Assembly: GCF_945859685.1 (NCBI RefSeq)
Contig: NC_079147.1
Coordinates: forward strand, 192,493,174-192,557,173
DNA: 64,000 nucleotides
DNA from: Eupeodes corollae
Lineage: Eukaryota; Arthropoda; Insecta; Diptera; Syrphidae
Reading direction: 5' to 3'
Shown here: one piece after another, positions 24,201 to 35,949 of the stretch
How positions within the stretch are numbered: the first letter of the stretch is position 1
Layout: each line of letters starts with the position of its first letter
The notes under the pieces: generated by a model
Seen by the model: the letters and a program-made list of their open reading frames with translations, nothing else
Told to the model about the DNA's origin: nothing
Database searches by the model: none
Position numbers and translations under genes: made by a program

Positions 24201-27200
24201 CCAAAACGAGGCACGGAGAATGGAAGCCTTCGGGTGAATAATGATACACCGATTACAGGATCACCCACAGTGCCGATTAAGAGCCATATGCTTCCGGATC
24301 TGTCGAAAGCTGTGTATTATTTAGGCGGAGTTCCTCCAGGTAAATAAACAGCACACACTAAACAAAACACAAAAAAGGACATTTCTAAAAATGTTGCTTC
24401 TATTTAAGGCTTCCGATCAGGTTCAACGAAAGCTCCTGGAGCTGATAATCCCTTCATGGGCTGCATGATGGATGTCCAGATCAATGGGGAAACTTATGAT
24501 CCACTAGGAAGCTCTACATACTTTGGCGTTGAACAGTCCTGCAAAGATACCGTCACTAAGTACATTTAGACACTCATTCCTTAAACTCAAATTTGATTTA
24601 ATTTTTATTTTATTTATTTAGAGCTGGCTTCACTGGTAGTGGCTTTGTTGAGTTATCTTCACAATCTCTCCGCAAACGATCAAATACCGGTTTTGTATTC
24701 CGAACTCTTCAGCCCAATACTTTGCTCCTTCTATCCGCCTATCCTCCAGAAGTTAGTGGCGACTACGATTCGAAGGACATCAAAGGCAACTATTCGATAA
24801 GTGTCCTCGATGGTCTCATTCATGTTTGGATAGACTCCGGACGATCAAATGTTAAACTTGTATCGAACTCTTCAGTGAACGATGGAGAGTATCATGTTGT
24901 AAATCTCATCAAAAATGGTCGTAAATTCGATCTTATGGTTGATGATGAGCTGCAAGACTCCAAAATCCTTACTGGTTCGCCAACTATGGTTAGCATGCCT
25001 CGAGAAGCAGGTGGCCTGTACGTTGGTGGAGCTCCAGAAAACGCTGAATATAAACCCTTAGCACCAACATTAATACCCTTAGAGGGTGCCATACGAGATA
25101 TTGTGTTCAATAATAAGACTGTCAACTTTAATCAAGCTTTAAGCTTCTCAAATGTTCAAATTGGTAGAAATGGCCCTCAAATGGGCAGCTTTAATGGAAT
25201 GTATGATGTTTTAATGAAAACCGAACCCATTGGAAAGAGTTTCACAACAGCTCCCGAAGGATGTCAAAGAGTGAGTAAAGAATTTTGTATTTTTTCATAA
25301 GTTTTTGGTGTTGTTTCTTTTTTCACTCTTTTGGAAATACTTTTTATAAATTTTATCTGTAAAATTGTTTGAGATTGTTTTTGTTTTTTTTTTTTTGTTT
25401 CTATTTACTTAAAATTTAAAATTTTTCTTTTTATAGGATTTTAGTTGTTAAACAATTTACATTAAACAAAAATGTATCTTTTATGGAGACTGTACGAGCT
25501 TTCAAAACAAAACCTTAAAAAAATTATAAAACTAATCAAAAGTTTAAACAAAAAATAACTAAAAAGCTAAAGCTCTTCTTTATGGTTGTGGTCTTAAATT
25601 AAAACTAAACAATTATTATAAACTAATACCAGATGGCGCTGAAGCTTCTTTTTGAATAAAAAATTAATTACTTATACAATATTTAAAGTAAAAAGTAAAA
25701 CTAATTTATGTATATAACTTAAATATTATTAATTAATTAGTATGCACTTATTTAAAAAAAATAAAAAATTATATTTTATCACCTTAAAAGGCATATAATG
25801 TTTCTTTTACTTTGAATTAATATTAATAATAATTATAGAATTCATTAGATTTTGTAATAACTTTTTCATCATTATTCATAAATACGTAAATTCATTCATA
25901 CGTACATATAACTGCTTTTCATTATCATGGCATTTTGTGTTGTTCGTTGAACAATTTTTATTTTTGTTGTTAACAAATAATATTTTATTGGATTTTGATA
26001 CAAACAAACAAAAAAATAAATGCAATTTTTATGCAAAAAACTAAAAAAAAAATCTTTTATTTCATTTTAACTTACTTTAACTTTTCATCTAACTTAATCA
26101 TCAAATGAGATTAAAAAACTAACATTTTTATACTTGGCAGTACAACTTTAAATAGTAGCAAGACTAACACAAAACGCTGTGGCAAGAAAAGTAGGTTATG
26201 TTGATGTTGTGTTTGGGGTAGTAGGGTTTTGAGAGGTTTTATAACTAACAATGTAATTTATTTGTTATTGTTACTTAGTTTGAATGATTTAAAATAAGGG
26301 TTTTGTTTGATCTCGATGTTTAAGCAATGTCCAAGTATTGATGCTCTAAATTCATACTTTATGGTTTCATATACTGATCCAACTTCTTAAATGCTTTTTA
26401 ATCAAGTTTCAGCTAAGAGGAGTACTTTAGAGCTCCAATCAGTGCTATCTTACATCAATGGAAGTTCTGACTTCCACCTTTTTTATTGGAAACATGACAG
26501 TTCAGTTTTGTTGCGATACTAATTTTGCTTAATTTGAAAGATAAATGTTTGTAATTTTATTTTTTTATTTTAAAAACGACTAAATTCACTTTCGGTGATA
26601 TTCAAGAAATTGAGAACTCAAGCAGATTGCTACCCAAAGAGTTGTCAATTATAAAAAGGTTTTTACTTAGAAGACACAAATTCTGGTTTTAAAAAGACTA
26701 ATGTTGACACAATTTTTGGATTCTCTATCACTCCCAAATTATTTCGTTTATCTGCTCAATTTATTTTAAGTTCACAGAAAAACCCAATGTGCTTTTATTT
26801 GAAAACCAATTTAATGATTTTAAGAAATTTGTAGTCTGCTTTAGAAAAAGAAGTTCGTAGAGGATTCAAATTTTGTTCTGAAAGTCAATCCTATTCCTAT
26901 TTGTGGTACAATTAAGATTTCGAAATTAATAACAAAATACTCAATCTCCTTTTAACCTTAGGAATGAAGTGTAAAAAATACAAAATAATAGTAACATTTA
27001 AATGCCCGTTTCGAAAAGATTGGTTGAGTATTCCAAAAAAAAACTAACGGTGTTAAATCGTATGATCTTAGAGGCAACTAATTTAGACAAACCGTGAAAT
27101 TTCGAGACTACGACATTTTTCACCCAAGAAAGTTATAATTGGTCATGTGTGTGTTTCGTGTGCTTGGGTTTACCTTGATGTTCCATATTGTCTAAGTAAT

Positions 27201-30200
27201 GATCTTGAATAGCTGATGAATTGTACTTGCAGCAGTAATGTATCTGAGCGTTCATTACGATGATGCACAGGCCTTACAACATCCAGTAACGCTTCCATTC
27301 TCTATTCTCTGGAAAAAAACACCTCAATTTGACAAGTAACAAATGTCAACGCTGCCATTTAATTTTAGTCAGTTGGAAATGGAGATGAAAAGTAATAGAT
27401 ATTTGATTTCGAAACATTTTAGAATTATTTACAAAGTTACCCTCTAGGTTTGTCATAATTTAGATTTTTATCCTTAAACGGGTATAGAAAAAGTTAACTT
27501 CATTATTGTTCGGAAATCCATTTTATTTCTTAGATTATTTCGATAGATCTAGTTATTTCATTTAAGAGCAGGGTATGAACTTATTAAAACTCGTATGTGA
27601 GTACTTTTGCACAATTAAGACAACTTAAGCACTCAATCAGCAATATACACAAAGTAAGGAATGTGACCAATAACTCTTCTTTGAGATTTTTGCTAAGTTA
27701 AATCAATTAACTCAGCTTGTCGATGAGCCAACTCGAATACCTGACGTTGAAGGTCAATCCACCACCACCCTAGACTTGTTTCTTACCTCTGACCCTAAAA
27801 AATACACAATCAGTGTATTATCGCCTCTAGGCACATCAGACCATTGTATCGTAACTGCAAAATTCTCACGTCTCAAAAACCCAGTTAAAGAAAAAAAGTG
27901 CTATGAGAACCGTTTGTCAATATGAGAAAGCCAACTTGGAAGGTCTCAATGAATTCTTCAGGAAATTTAACTGGTCACTATGCTTCCTCGATAGTGATGT
28001 GGATTCCAGTGCAGATATGGTAACAAATTTAATTCTTTGTGGAATGAGAAATTTTATCCGGTGAAATCTATCAAATACAAAGAGAACTCATGATTTGATT
28101 CGATCTGTAAAGAGGTTATAAGATCCAGAAAAGTAAGTTACCGTCGCTATAAAGCCAACCTGACTGAGGAAAACCGGAATAAGTTCAAACAATCTAGAAA
28201 GACCTTTCATATTCGACGAACCAAATTTTTGCATGATCAGTAAAAAATACTACAATGTCCCAAAGGTAGTAAAAATGTCTGGTCATTTGTAAAAAACACC
28301 ACATCATCCTCGGTTCCAAAGCTCGTACACAATGACACTCCCTATGTAAGTTCGATTGATAAAGCCAATTTGCTTGCAGCACAGTTTGCTATTAATTCGA
28401 AGCTACAGATAGTGTCATGAGTCCTCCTGTAAATAAAAGCGTAAATGATTCTATGGGACGAATCTTCTTTCGCACTCGTGCAGTTGCAAGAGTACTCAAA
28501 GTCTTTGACATACACAAATCCGCTGTCCCGAATAAAATCTCCCCAATTGTTCTGAAGAGGTGTTATTCAACGCTGGCAAAACCACTGCGAAAACTTTTCC
28601 GCTGGCAAAACCACTGCGAAAACTTTTCCAGGCAAAACCACTGCGAAAACTTTTCCATCTTTCCTACTCTACAGGTCTCCTTCCGAGTGGATGGAAAATA
28701 GCTTTGTCCAGACTGTCCCGAATCCTGGCGAATCCTCCTCTCTCTCTAACTATCGCATAATTTCACTTTCTTCCTTTCTTTCCAAGGCCATGGAATTGCT
28801 GATCAATTTTCAGTTAAAGAAATATCTTGAAGAACGGAAGCTTTTTAATGACCGGCAGTATGGCTTTCGTAGCAATAGGTCCACTGGTGATCTGATGGTT
28901 TATCTCACCGAACAGTAGAACAAATCTTTACATCGTTTTGGAGAAAGTAAGATTATTGCACATGATATTTTAAAAGTATTCGATATATTTTAGCATCAGG
29001 CTCTCTTATCGAAAATGCGTGCTTTTGGGATTGATGAATCTCTTTTTCGTTGGATTAGAAATTACCTTTCTAACCGTTCAATACAAGTTGTATTGGATGG
29101 TTTCAAGTCTGAAATTCATAAAATAAATACTGGTGTCCCCCAGGGCTCCGTTTTGTCTCCGACTCTCTTCCTTATATTCATAAACGATGTTTGTCTGTCA
29201 CTTCTATTCCATTAAACTGTTTCGCCGGAGACAGTACCCTCAGCCTTTCATACTCGTTTTTCGATTCACATCCTTGTCCTTCGGATGTCGACTACCAACG
29301 GCAGCGTATGATAAGCTCATTAAATTCTGATCCAGATAGCATTGTGCAATGTGGAATCAAAAACACTGCTTTGAAAACTCAATTCTGTCACAAAATAGTA
29401 ACCTTCAGCCAATGCCACTATCCATGGGTGTTACTTGAAACGAGGAGACTGAATAGCTACAGAGTCCGGCAAAAAGATAGGGAATGGATTGGGACAGTTG
29501 GTGAGCATTTTGGTTGAGAATAAATCCTTGCATCATCGAGGTTTCTGGAAAAATTTAACAATGTCTTCAGGTGCCAAGGACAAAACGTCGCATATTTCGG
29601 CGAAAAAATAATTTCTCAATATTGTCATTCTTTTGGATAAGCTTGGGCATTGGCATAGAAACTGGAAGGTATCTTCCTCCGTCTCAAGGGCCTTACATCC
29701 TCTAAATAAATAGGATGAGCCGATACCCATTCTGTTCATGTGAGTGCTTAATGAATTGTTACCCGTAAGGGTACCTATTAGTAAGGACAGCTGAGGCGTA
29801 CCTAGTTACAAATAGAATCTTCGGCCATAGATTCCTAGAAACTCTGGAAGTTTCAAGAGGTGCTCACCTGCTGTTTGAGATTTCAATGAATCGGACGAAT
29901 GGATCGGACTGAGCATTGATCCGTTTTTTACCAATTTGTCTGCTTTTTCATTCTACCGTCAATGTCACAATGTTTTGGAACCCGACAGATGGTAACCGTG
30001 TTGGCTTAGCTGAGTAAACGAAGCTCCCAAGCGAATTTCTATACCAGTCTTGACTTTGTAACAGTGGCAGATATGGCCTTGATTGCTGCTTGACCGTCAC
30101 GTCGATAAATATGTCTGTGCATTTGTCTTCCAAATTGTGGAAAGCAAGATTCTTTGTGGCTTCAGAAACCACCAGTAATATAGAAGATTTATTGATTTTT

Positions 30201-32866
30201 CTCAGGGTTACATGAAAAGATGATAGACCCTTCCCCGTTTTAAAACCTTCCGTAAAGACAGATACATAATTTATTTGTGTGAAACTGTTTTTCATCCAGT
30301 CCTTCCTTTTGGAAATTTCTGTTTGTGCTATTCAGTTGACATCTTTATACGGCTTTAAATAGTCTGTCTGAGTGCCACTATCTATGTCAATAGGGTTCTT
30401 TATTTTCTTATGACTAAAGGAACTCCTTTTCCAATTATTACACTGTGTTAGACGTAATGGGCTAATGGGCTATTCAGAGGGGCTAGAGAGAGCAATGTCT
30501 CCAGAACTGCAGTTGGTGTAGGCCTCGTACCACTTGTTGTACCTGTACTGTACATGAATACAATTCTTTGAAGAACTGGCCACCATACCAACCACGCGTT
30601 TTTTAAATATTGTTCTAACAATGGCAGTGTACATCCACAGAATAGTTTTAGGGCTTGGACTCCATCTTCTTCCAAAAATTCTGCTCCAAATATATATGAG
30701 GCAAAATAAGGCTTTTCTCTCTCATTTTTTTATGTTTTCTTTTCAGTTTTATTAACCCTCGAGAACCATTCAAGATATTTTGCCAGTACCAGCAATTTGT
30801 AGAGAAATTACCATTGATAGTAAAGGAGTCCATAATAGGAATGTTTCGTTTTCATTTGAATAGAACCAGTTCTGTTAAGAGGGTTTCAGGCAAAAGATTA
30901 TTTATAATAATACGGAAAAGATTCCTAGAAAAAACGGAGCCCTCGAGCCCACCAGCTTATATTTTGTGAATATCAGATTTGAACCCGTCCAATACTACTT
31001 GAATTGAACGGTCCGAACGGTAATTACGTACCCCAACAAAGAAACCAATTTTCCAGAGTAACGATATTAACGTTTATAAACGAGCGTGAGAATTATGACT
31101 AAAAAAAAACCTTAAAGCTAATATTAGACGGCGTTGGCTCCCTGTCCTAAGAATGACGTCAAAATCTGTACCAAAGGTTTCACGTCGTGTAATCGTCAAC
31201 GAAAAATTCTGTCAATGTGTTTGAAGAGCACATTGAAGAAGCTCACGTTGACACCTACGTCTGAGTCAACGCGTTGACACTTATCTATGGCCGTATAAGT
31301 CTTGCTTAAGGAATGGGTTAGTTAGTTAGAAGAAATTTTCAACATTAAAAAAAGAAATAAATGTTGAGGGTTTTAAATTCTATAAACTTTCCAGTTTTCA
31401 TTTATTGTATCGTTTAAACAATTAGTTTGCCAAAGTAATGTTAGTCCAGTAGAATGATCTCTTCAAAAAGATTCTCTTTCAAAAGTTCAAATAGAAAAAA
31501 CAATCCTCCAATATGTCTTTTGCTTCTTGCTTCTTCTCAACAGGTCGGCAGTTATTCCTACGAACCGAATGCCTTCAAATTCGGTGACAACCATCACAGT
31601 TATTCTCAATTGAATTTACAAGCCCGTAATTTTTGGCAACGAAACTTCCACATTGATTTCGATTTTCGTTCCTTCTATCCGAATGGTTTGATCTTTTTGG
31701 CTCCTGGCACCAAAGAAAAACAAAAACACTACGTTAGCCTTCTTCTCAAAGATGGTCATCTATTGCTCATAGTTCGTGGTCGAAGACGTGAAGAATTACA
31801 ATTGACAGCTAAGTTAAATAACGGTGAATGGCATCATGTCATAATCAATTGTCAAGATCGTAAAGTTACGATGAGTGTGGAAATTGGAACAACAGATCAA
31901 AAAACTTCAGCGCAAATGAAAGTTCCGAAAAAAATCAGTGCATCATCGTCGATTTATGTTGGTGGTTTGCCAGAACAACCGGTGAATGTGCCAAATGAAT
32001 TGGCCTTGAAGTTGGAAGGTTTTAAGGGATGTCTGAGAAAAATGAATATCAATGGAACGACACAGGATTTGGCGAGGCCAGGGAAACATTTGAATGTTGG
32101 ACAGTGTTTTCCCAAAGTCGAAAAAGGATCCTATTTCCCAGGAGATGCTTATGCCATTTATAGTAAGTTTTTTTTATTGGATCTGACTTAAATGTTCCTA
32201 GATTAAAACAACTTTGTCTCTTTTTTTCCAGAAAAAAACTTCCACGTAGGAAAATATTTAGAACTCGAATTGGAATTCCGAACATCAGAGCTTAATGGCA
32301 TCCTACTTAGTGTCTCAGAACCCAATGGCTTCCCAGCACTCTCACTCGAAATTCACACTGGAAATGTAAGTTCTATAAACAAGTTTTGAAAAAAATATGT
32401 TTTCATTAATTTATCTTTGTTTTTTTAGGTAATTTTATCCTGTGACCTTGGCGATGGCAATCCATTCCGAGTCCAATCGATTCTCCCATCGAAATATGCC
32501 ATTTGTGACAATAAATGGCATAACATATCCGCCTTATATGACTTCGAGCAAATAGCACTTCGAATAGACAATCATCCAGCGATCATTTCACTGGCCCAAC
32601 ATCGAGTCAGTGGGAAAGTTCAGACGAAATCGGCTCTCTATATTGGTGGTGTTCCAGGTAAGTCTTCAATGTCCTTAAACACCTCCCTGAAAGTTAATTA
32701 AATACAATTTTTGTCTCTAGACATTGCTCCAAGTGGCACCCTTTTGACGAGAGAAAACTTCAAAGGATGTATACGAAATGTTTCTATTCGAAATGAACGA
32801 CGTGACTGGATCGACATGGATGGTCTTCACAATGTTCTTCTAAGTGAATGTTTAGTTGTGAATTGA
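19082..32866 (+). CDS. wb: Laminin alpha chain, C-terminal about 2220 residues (wing blister-like)
   Basis: Fifteen exons with GT/AG borders and compatible phases: 19082-19959, 20025-20506, 20578-20833, 20904-21294, 21353-22382, 22455-22651, 22712-23172, 23235-23993, 24057-24339, 24409-24559, 24622-25270, 31544-32162, 32232-32365, 32429-32657 and 32721-32866 (TGA 32864-32866). Domain order is LE repeats, a laminin IV (L4) domain, LE repeats, a long coiled coil, then LG1-LG5. This is the C-terminal layout of a laminin alpha chain, the secreted basement-membrane subunit that trimerises with beta and gamma chains and binds integrin and dystroglycan through its LG domains. The N-terminal third (LN and first LE repeats) is not in the window. 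No frameshift or stop was seen. Drosophila has two alpha chains; wb is preferred over LanA because eya lies nearby and wb, from memory, shares its chromosome arm. LanA remains possible. Confidence 0.9.
21353..23240 (+). CDS. wb: Laminin alpha coiled-coil (domains II/I)
   Basis: Exons 21353-22382, 22455-22651 and 22712-23172 encode about 560 residues without the Cys/Gly pattern of the flanking domains. The sequence is rich in Glu, Lys, Gln, Asn, Ala and Leu in heptad-like spacing. Examples are IREVQ/LQSEFDQYENN, ERLSRYMNDTLEENDKIRKE and KMKIKIHEDEVEGIKSRI. There are numerous N-x-S/T sites (for example NNTNY, MNDTLEEN, ENISL). The length matches the usual alpha-chain long arm that assembles with beta and gamma chains. 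It starts after CDNCTLTLLDYVE, the conserved transition from the last LE repeat, and ends at DPKCVRSYLPSS, the short Cys-containing hinge before LG1. Confidence 0.9.
23235..25270 (+). CDS. wb: Laminin alpha LG1-LG3 exons
   Basis: Three laminin G-like modules. LG1 (about 23295-23810) contains IKLSFALNNVNG and ends with HSEGKCGG. LG2 (about 23870-24550) contains LFALQMTFRTLDENALLFL, the calcium-site-like region and a terminal MGCMMDVQINGE...SCKD. LG3 (about 24626-25270) contains TGFVFRTLQPNTLLLL, VSNSSVNDGEYHVV and LYVGGAPE, and ends at APEGCQR. In laminins LG1-LG3 form the cloverleaf that with the coiled-coil end binds integrins. The exon ends with a GTGAGT donor at 25271, followed by the 6.3-kb intron. 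The intron thus falls between LG3 and LG4, the flexible linker of the protein. Confidence 0.9.
25271..27020 (+). other. 5' part of the LG3-LG4 intron
   Basis: Very AT-rich intron sequence with no recognisable gene or transposon, apart from the candidate terminal exon noted separately. Long A/T runs are present and no conserved coding frame longer than about 60 codons was seen. Confidence 0.5.
25437..25680 (+). other. Candidate alternative 3'-terminal exon of the laminin gene
   Basis: After the donor at 25271, a strong polypyrimidine tract and TATAG acceptor at 25421-25436 would join LG3 in phase to a four-codon tail (Asp-Phe-Ser-Cys) and a TAA stop at 25449-25451. An AATAAA motif follows at about 25656-25661. 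Use of this exon would give a laminin chain that ends after LG3 and lacks LG4-LG5. The sequence supports the possibility only. In AT-rich introns such combinations arise by chance, and no transcript evidence is available here. Confidence 0.25.
27020..27345 (-). pseudogene. Deleted mariner-type element remnant
   Basis: Minus-strand remains with an N-terminal helix-turn-helix-like piece (NERSDT..., about 27230-27260). A large deletion follows, then the block LPLRSYDLTPL at about 27050-27085, corresponding to the WPPRSCDLTPL block next to the third catalytic Asp of the transposase at 52690. The fragment is internally deleted, like a MITE derivative, and terminal inverted repeats could not be fixed. 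It lies inside the laminin LG3-LG4 intron. Confidence 0.5.
27700..29525 (+). pseudogene. LINE 'E' (same family as LINE C), degenerate
   Basis: Plus-strand CR1/Jockey-type LINE in the laminin intron. It contains the end of an endonuclease (LVDEPTRIPDVEGQSTTTLDLFLT; GTSDHCIV, 27715-27860), a linker (YKANLTEENRNKFKQSRK), and the RT N-terminus (LKRCYSTLAKPLRKLF). The RT continues with QLKKYLEERKLFNDRQYGF (about 28815) and GVPQGSVLSPTLFLIFIND (about 29133), then the active-site box as FAGD in place of FADD (about 29222). There are several stops and frameshifts and a local triplication (28572-28656). It is nearly collinear with 48830-50190, and the two copies can be aligned residue by residue. Confidence 0.8.
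28572..28656 (+). repeat. Three tandem copies of a 29/27-bp unit inside LINE E
   Basis: Units at 28572-28600, 28601-28629 and 28630-28656 (last one 2 bases shorter), built on GGCAAAACCACTGCGAAAAC. The homologous position of LINE C (about 49404-49432) has a single unit, so the expansion is private to this copy. Confidence 0.9.
29526..30690 (-). pseudogene. LOA/Jockey-like LINE, RNase H and C-terminus
   Basis: Minus-strand LINE 3' part. From high to low coordinates: post-RT block (RPTPTAVLETLLSLAPLN, about 30480-30530), then RNase H-like pieces (VFTEGFKTGKGLSSF, with Asp replaced by Glu in the TDGS-type motif, about 30215-30260; SEATKNLAFHNLEDKCTDI). The end is the C-terminal zinc-finger-like region MNRMGIGSSYLFRGCKALE...FLCQCPSL (about 29620-29739). 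It belongs to the RNase H-bearing LINE group also represented at 10060 and 48240. Broken by frameshifts. Confidence 0.65.
30885..31060 (-). pseudogene. Small LINE (C/E family) RT fragment
   Basis: The minus-strand nucleotide sequence matches the RT segment of LINE C around 49820-49960. It includes counterparts of CTTTCTAACCGTTCAATA, TGGATGGTTT and GGGCTCCGTTTTGTCT, but is heavily mutated. No frame is kept. Confidence 0.55.
31061..31543 (+). other. 3' end of LG3-LG4 intron
   Basis: Intron sequence without a recognised element. It ends in the pyrimidine-rich acceptor of the LG4 exon (TTGCTTCTTCTCAACAG). Confidence 0.6.
31544..32866 (+). CDS. wb: Laminin alpha LG4-LG5 exons and stop
   Basis: The exon at 31544 follows a TTCTCAACAG acceptor and encodes LG4 (LNLQARNFWQRNFHIDFDFR; NNGEWHHVIINCQDRKVTM; SIYVGGLPEQP; FKGCLRKMNINGT; GQCFPKVE). 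LG5 spans the last four exons (YLELELEFRTSELNGILLSV; DNKWHNISALYD; ALYIGGVPD; NFKGCIRNVSIRN; SECLVVN, then TGA). LG4-LG5 are the modules that bind dystroglycan, heparin and sulfated lipids. The reading frame in 31454-31543 upstream of the acceptor is intronic: it lacks LG features and the phase-0 acceptor suits the phase-0 donor at 25271. Confidence 0.9.
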
Positions 32867-34080
32867 TAAAAAACACACATTTTTAAAGTTTTTTAAAAAA
32901 TATCACAACGATCATTACGTTCCCACCAAATGTGACGACACCCGACTTATAATCTATAAAAATACATTTTATTGATTCGATTTATCTGAATCACTGCCAT
33001 ATACGCTTAAATTTTAAGATTACTTTTCTTTTTAATAATAATAATAATTCGTCAACAAGAAAGAAAACCATAGACTGCCATTTTTTGAAAAATAAGAAAA
33101 AAACAAATTTTACATAAGCTTTGTTCAAAGTAGGCGCCCATAAATACGTAAATACAAACCAGTAACTGCATTTTATGTTTTCCAAATGACGTCATTTAAA
33201 CGAGTAGTTAGAAATAGAAGATTTTGAAAGTTTTATTGTTTTCTTTTTGTTGAACTTTAAATAACACCAGAAACTTAAAATATTTATTTGAGTTGAGATA
33301 CAAAAAAGAAAAACAAAGCAATAGTACACAATGAGGCTTGTTTTATGTTTTTTTTAATTTTTTTGTTTAATCTAATTATTTTTATAATTTTATTTGTTAT
33401 TTTTGTTTATAATTTTCAATTAATTTATTATCATTTTTCTCCTTTAAGAAAAGCCACTTTATTATAAAAATACAAATAAAAACAAAAACAAAAACAAACA
33501 CACACATAAATAATAAAACGAATCTCTTTAACTCATAAACATTTTACATAATATCCATTAAAATATAATTATTTATGTTTTAATTTAATTTAGTTTAAGT
33601 TGTTTTATTCTGTCTGTGTATAAATTATTTTATATATAGAAAGTAAGTAATATATATATTAACAATAAATATTAAAAATTAATTTGTAAATAAATTAGTT
33701 TGTAACAAACAAAAAGAATAGTATTAAACAATAAAAGAAGAAAGAAAATTATTTAAAGTTAATATTATTTTGTTAGTTTTAAATATTATCTACTTACATT
33801 TTTATAAAATAGAAGAATGTTAAAAAATTTACTTTTAAGTTATAAATACACATATATAAATGTAAATCATATTAATATTAAATTTTTTTTAAATAATTTA
33901 TTGCTTTAAGTGTCATAGAGAAAGAAAGTTAATAAATATTAATATAAATTAATGATGAGCTTTACAAAAATATACAAATTAAGCTTATTTCTTCAATTTG
34001 AATTTTTAACTTTCTTTTGAACAAATCTGTAATAATTTTTTTATAATATTTATTTTTCTTCAAACTTGTTCTAAATAATA
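32867..34080 (+). other. Laminin 3' UTR and downstream AT-rich DNA
   Basis: The DNA after the stop is very AT-rich, with several AATAAA motifs (among them about 33510, 33663 and 33732), any of which could serve as the poly-A signal. The small minus-strand frame at 32991-33185 has no recognisable features. Confidence 0.55.
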
Positions 34081-35949
34081 ATTGGCAAGTTCAGACTTCA
34101 TAAAAAACTTGAATTAAGGGCAGGTTTTAGGTAGTTTAATGGCAAACTGTCAAAATTTTGACTAACAACTTTGTATATAAAACCTATGAGGTGGCACCTC
34201 GGCGACTTAACCTTCGTATAAAGAATTTTCGAAGACACACTTTGGCTATGGCGAAGTTAAAAATAATTTATTCATGTTAACATAGGTTCTTAATACAAAG
34301 CTTTCAATTAAAGTTACTTCCTTAAGCTAAGTATAGACGATTGGATGATTTTTTAATATTGACCGAACTGTCCAAAGTTTTCCAAAAGCACCCAATTAGG
34401 TGACAAATGCCAATTTTCTATCAAGTAAATATTGGCCGTTCATATGGTTGGTTCTTGTTGGTTGGTTTTTGAATAAAATTGGCTGAAAATTCCCAACAAT
34501 TTGGTATCTTCCAATTAATAAATGTCTGTTAACACAGTTGAAAGTTTGTATAACTTTTTTTCGTTGTTTGACCAAACGGCGACCTTTTAAAAAATTATAA
34601 TAATAATTCTTTCGATTTTTATAGTTTTTAAATTATTTCAAAATCCTGTAAACTTTTGATGTTTCCTGCTCAAAAACTTTCTGGAATTTGGATTAAATTG
34701 TTTGGAAAGAACTTCATCCGATATCCAATTAGTGGACAATCGTTCAATTGTTTGCAAATACAAAATATTGGATGTTAAGACGATTACAAACGATTGCCTA
34801 CAAATTTTCATTCTGTCACTTTTGGCAGATAAAATTGAGTGTTTACATGGTTGATACAAAATTGGTATAAGTGTTTTGAGAAAAGTCTGTCAATGTTGGA
34901 AGATCTTTCAATCGTATATACTGGCTGCGTTCAATGTCGTGTTGGATAGGGTTTCTTGAATAGCTTGATTTTTAGATACCTTGTTGAACGAGTATTGAGA
35001 TAGCTGTCAAAAAATAAAAACTCTCAGCTGTTCACAAAAAGCAGAAAAACATTTAGCTTCGAAGTCAAGATAAAACATTTTGTAAGATAAAACATTTAAT
35101 GGATAATTCAACTGATTCGTCGGACTATGATGAATTGAAAGATGCGTTTAAAAAAATAGTTAAAAAATAGATCATAATTATCTTTTAAAATTCGGAGTCA
35201 AATAGCTTCCAATTGTCTTTTATGTACAGAACATCCTTAAATACAACATTTTGTATCTTTTTGTTGAAATTGTTTTTGAAATTCAACCATGTGTTGAATC
35301 AGCTTTTCTGTCAGATACCTACATACCCCAGAAATTCTTTGATACTTTTCTGACATCTCAGCTGTTTTTGATCTGCTGTTATTTTACACGTAAAACACTA
35401 TCAAAAAGGTATCTGGATCCCCTTTCTGTCTGAGATTGAACTCAGACACTTAGATTTACTATTAAGTTAAGTCTACTTGTGTCAAACTGCCAGCTGATTA
35501 TATTTTTCTCATACAACTGAGAGCTGAACTTTTATATACTTTGATTTAGAAAATAACGTTTTCCATTAAGGAGGGTCAATTTTAAAATTAAAAAAAAACC
35601 TTATTAAAAAACTTTCCAATAAAGATAAAACCTTATTGATATGAGCTATAAGAAAGGTCTTATCTTTATTGGAGAGCCCCCGTAGCAATGACATTTGAAG
35701 GGTCCAATTCTTTGAATGTAAATTTTCACCAAGGCAAATTGGTTTTTCAAGCGTAATGAATTTCAATTTCAAAACTTTGCTTCACAAATCTCTACTTTAA
35801 GTTCTTAGAACTAAAAGCGCCAACAAAATTACTCTCTTAAACACACTCTTCAAGCTACAAGTCCACCACGATTTGTATTTTGTATTGTAAAGAAATATTA
35901 GTTATTTCGTTTCCAAATTGACAAGGAATCCTTTTATAGAAAACATTAA

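Noticed and set aside
31454..31543. In-frame extension upstream of the LG4 exon as a possible alternative start
   Set aside because: A clear polypyrimidine tract and CAG acceptor precede 31544, and the upstream residues do not look like an LG domain or a signal peptide.
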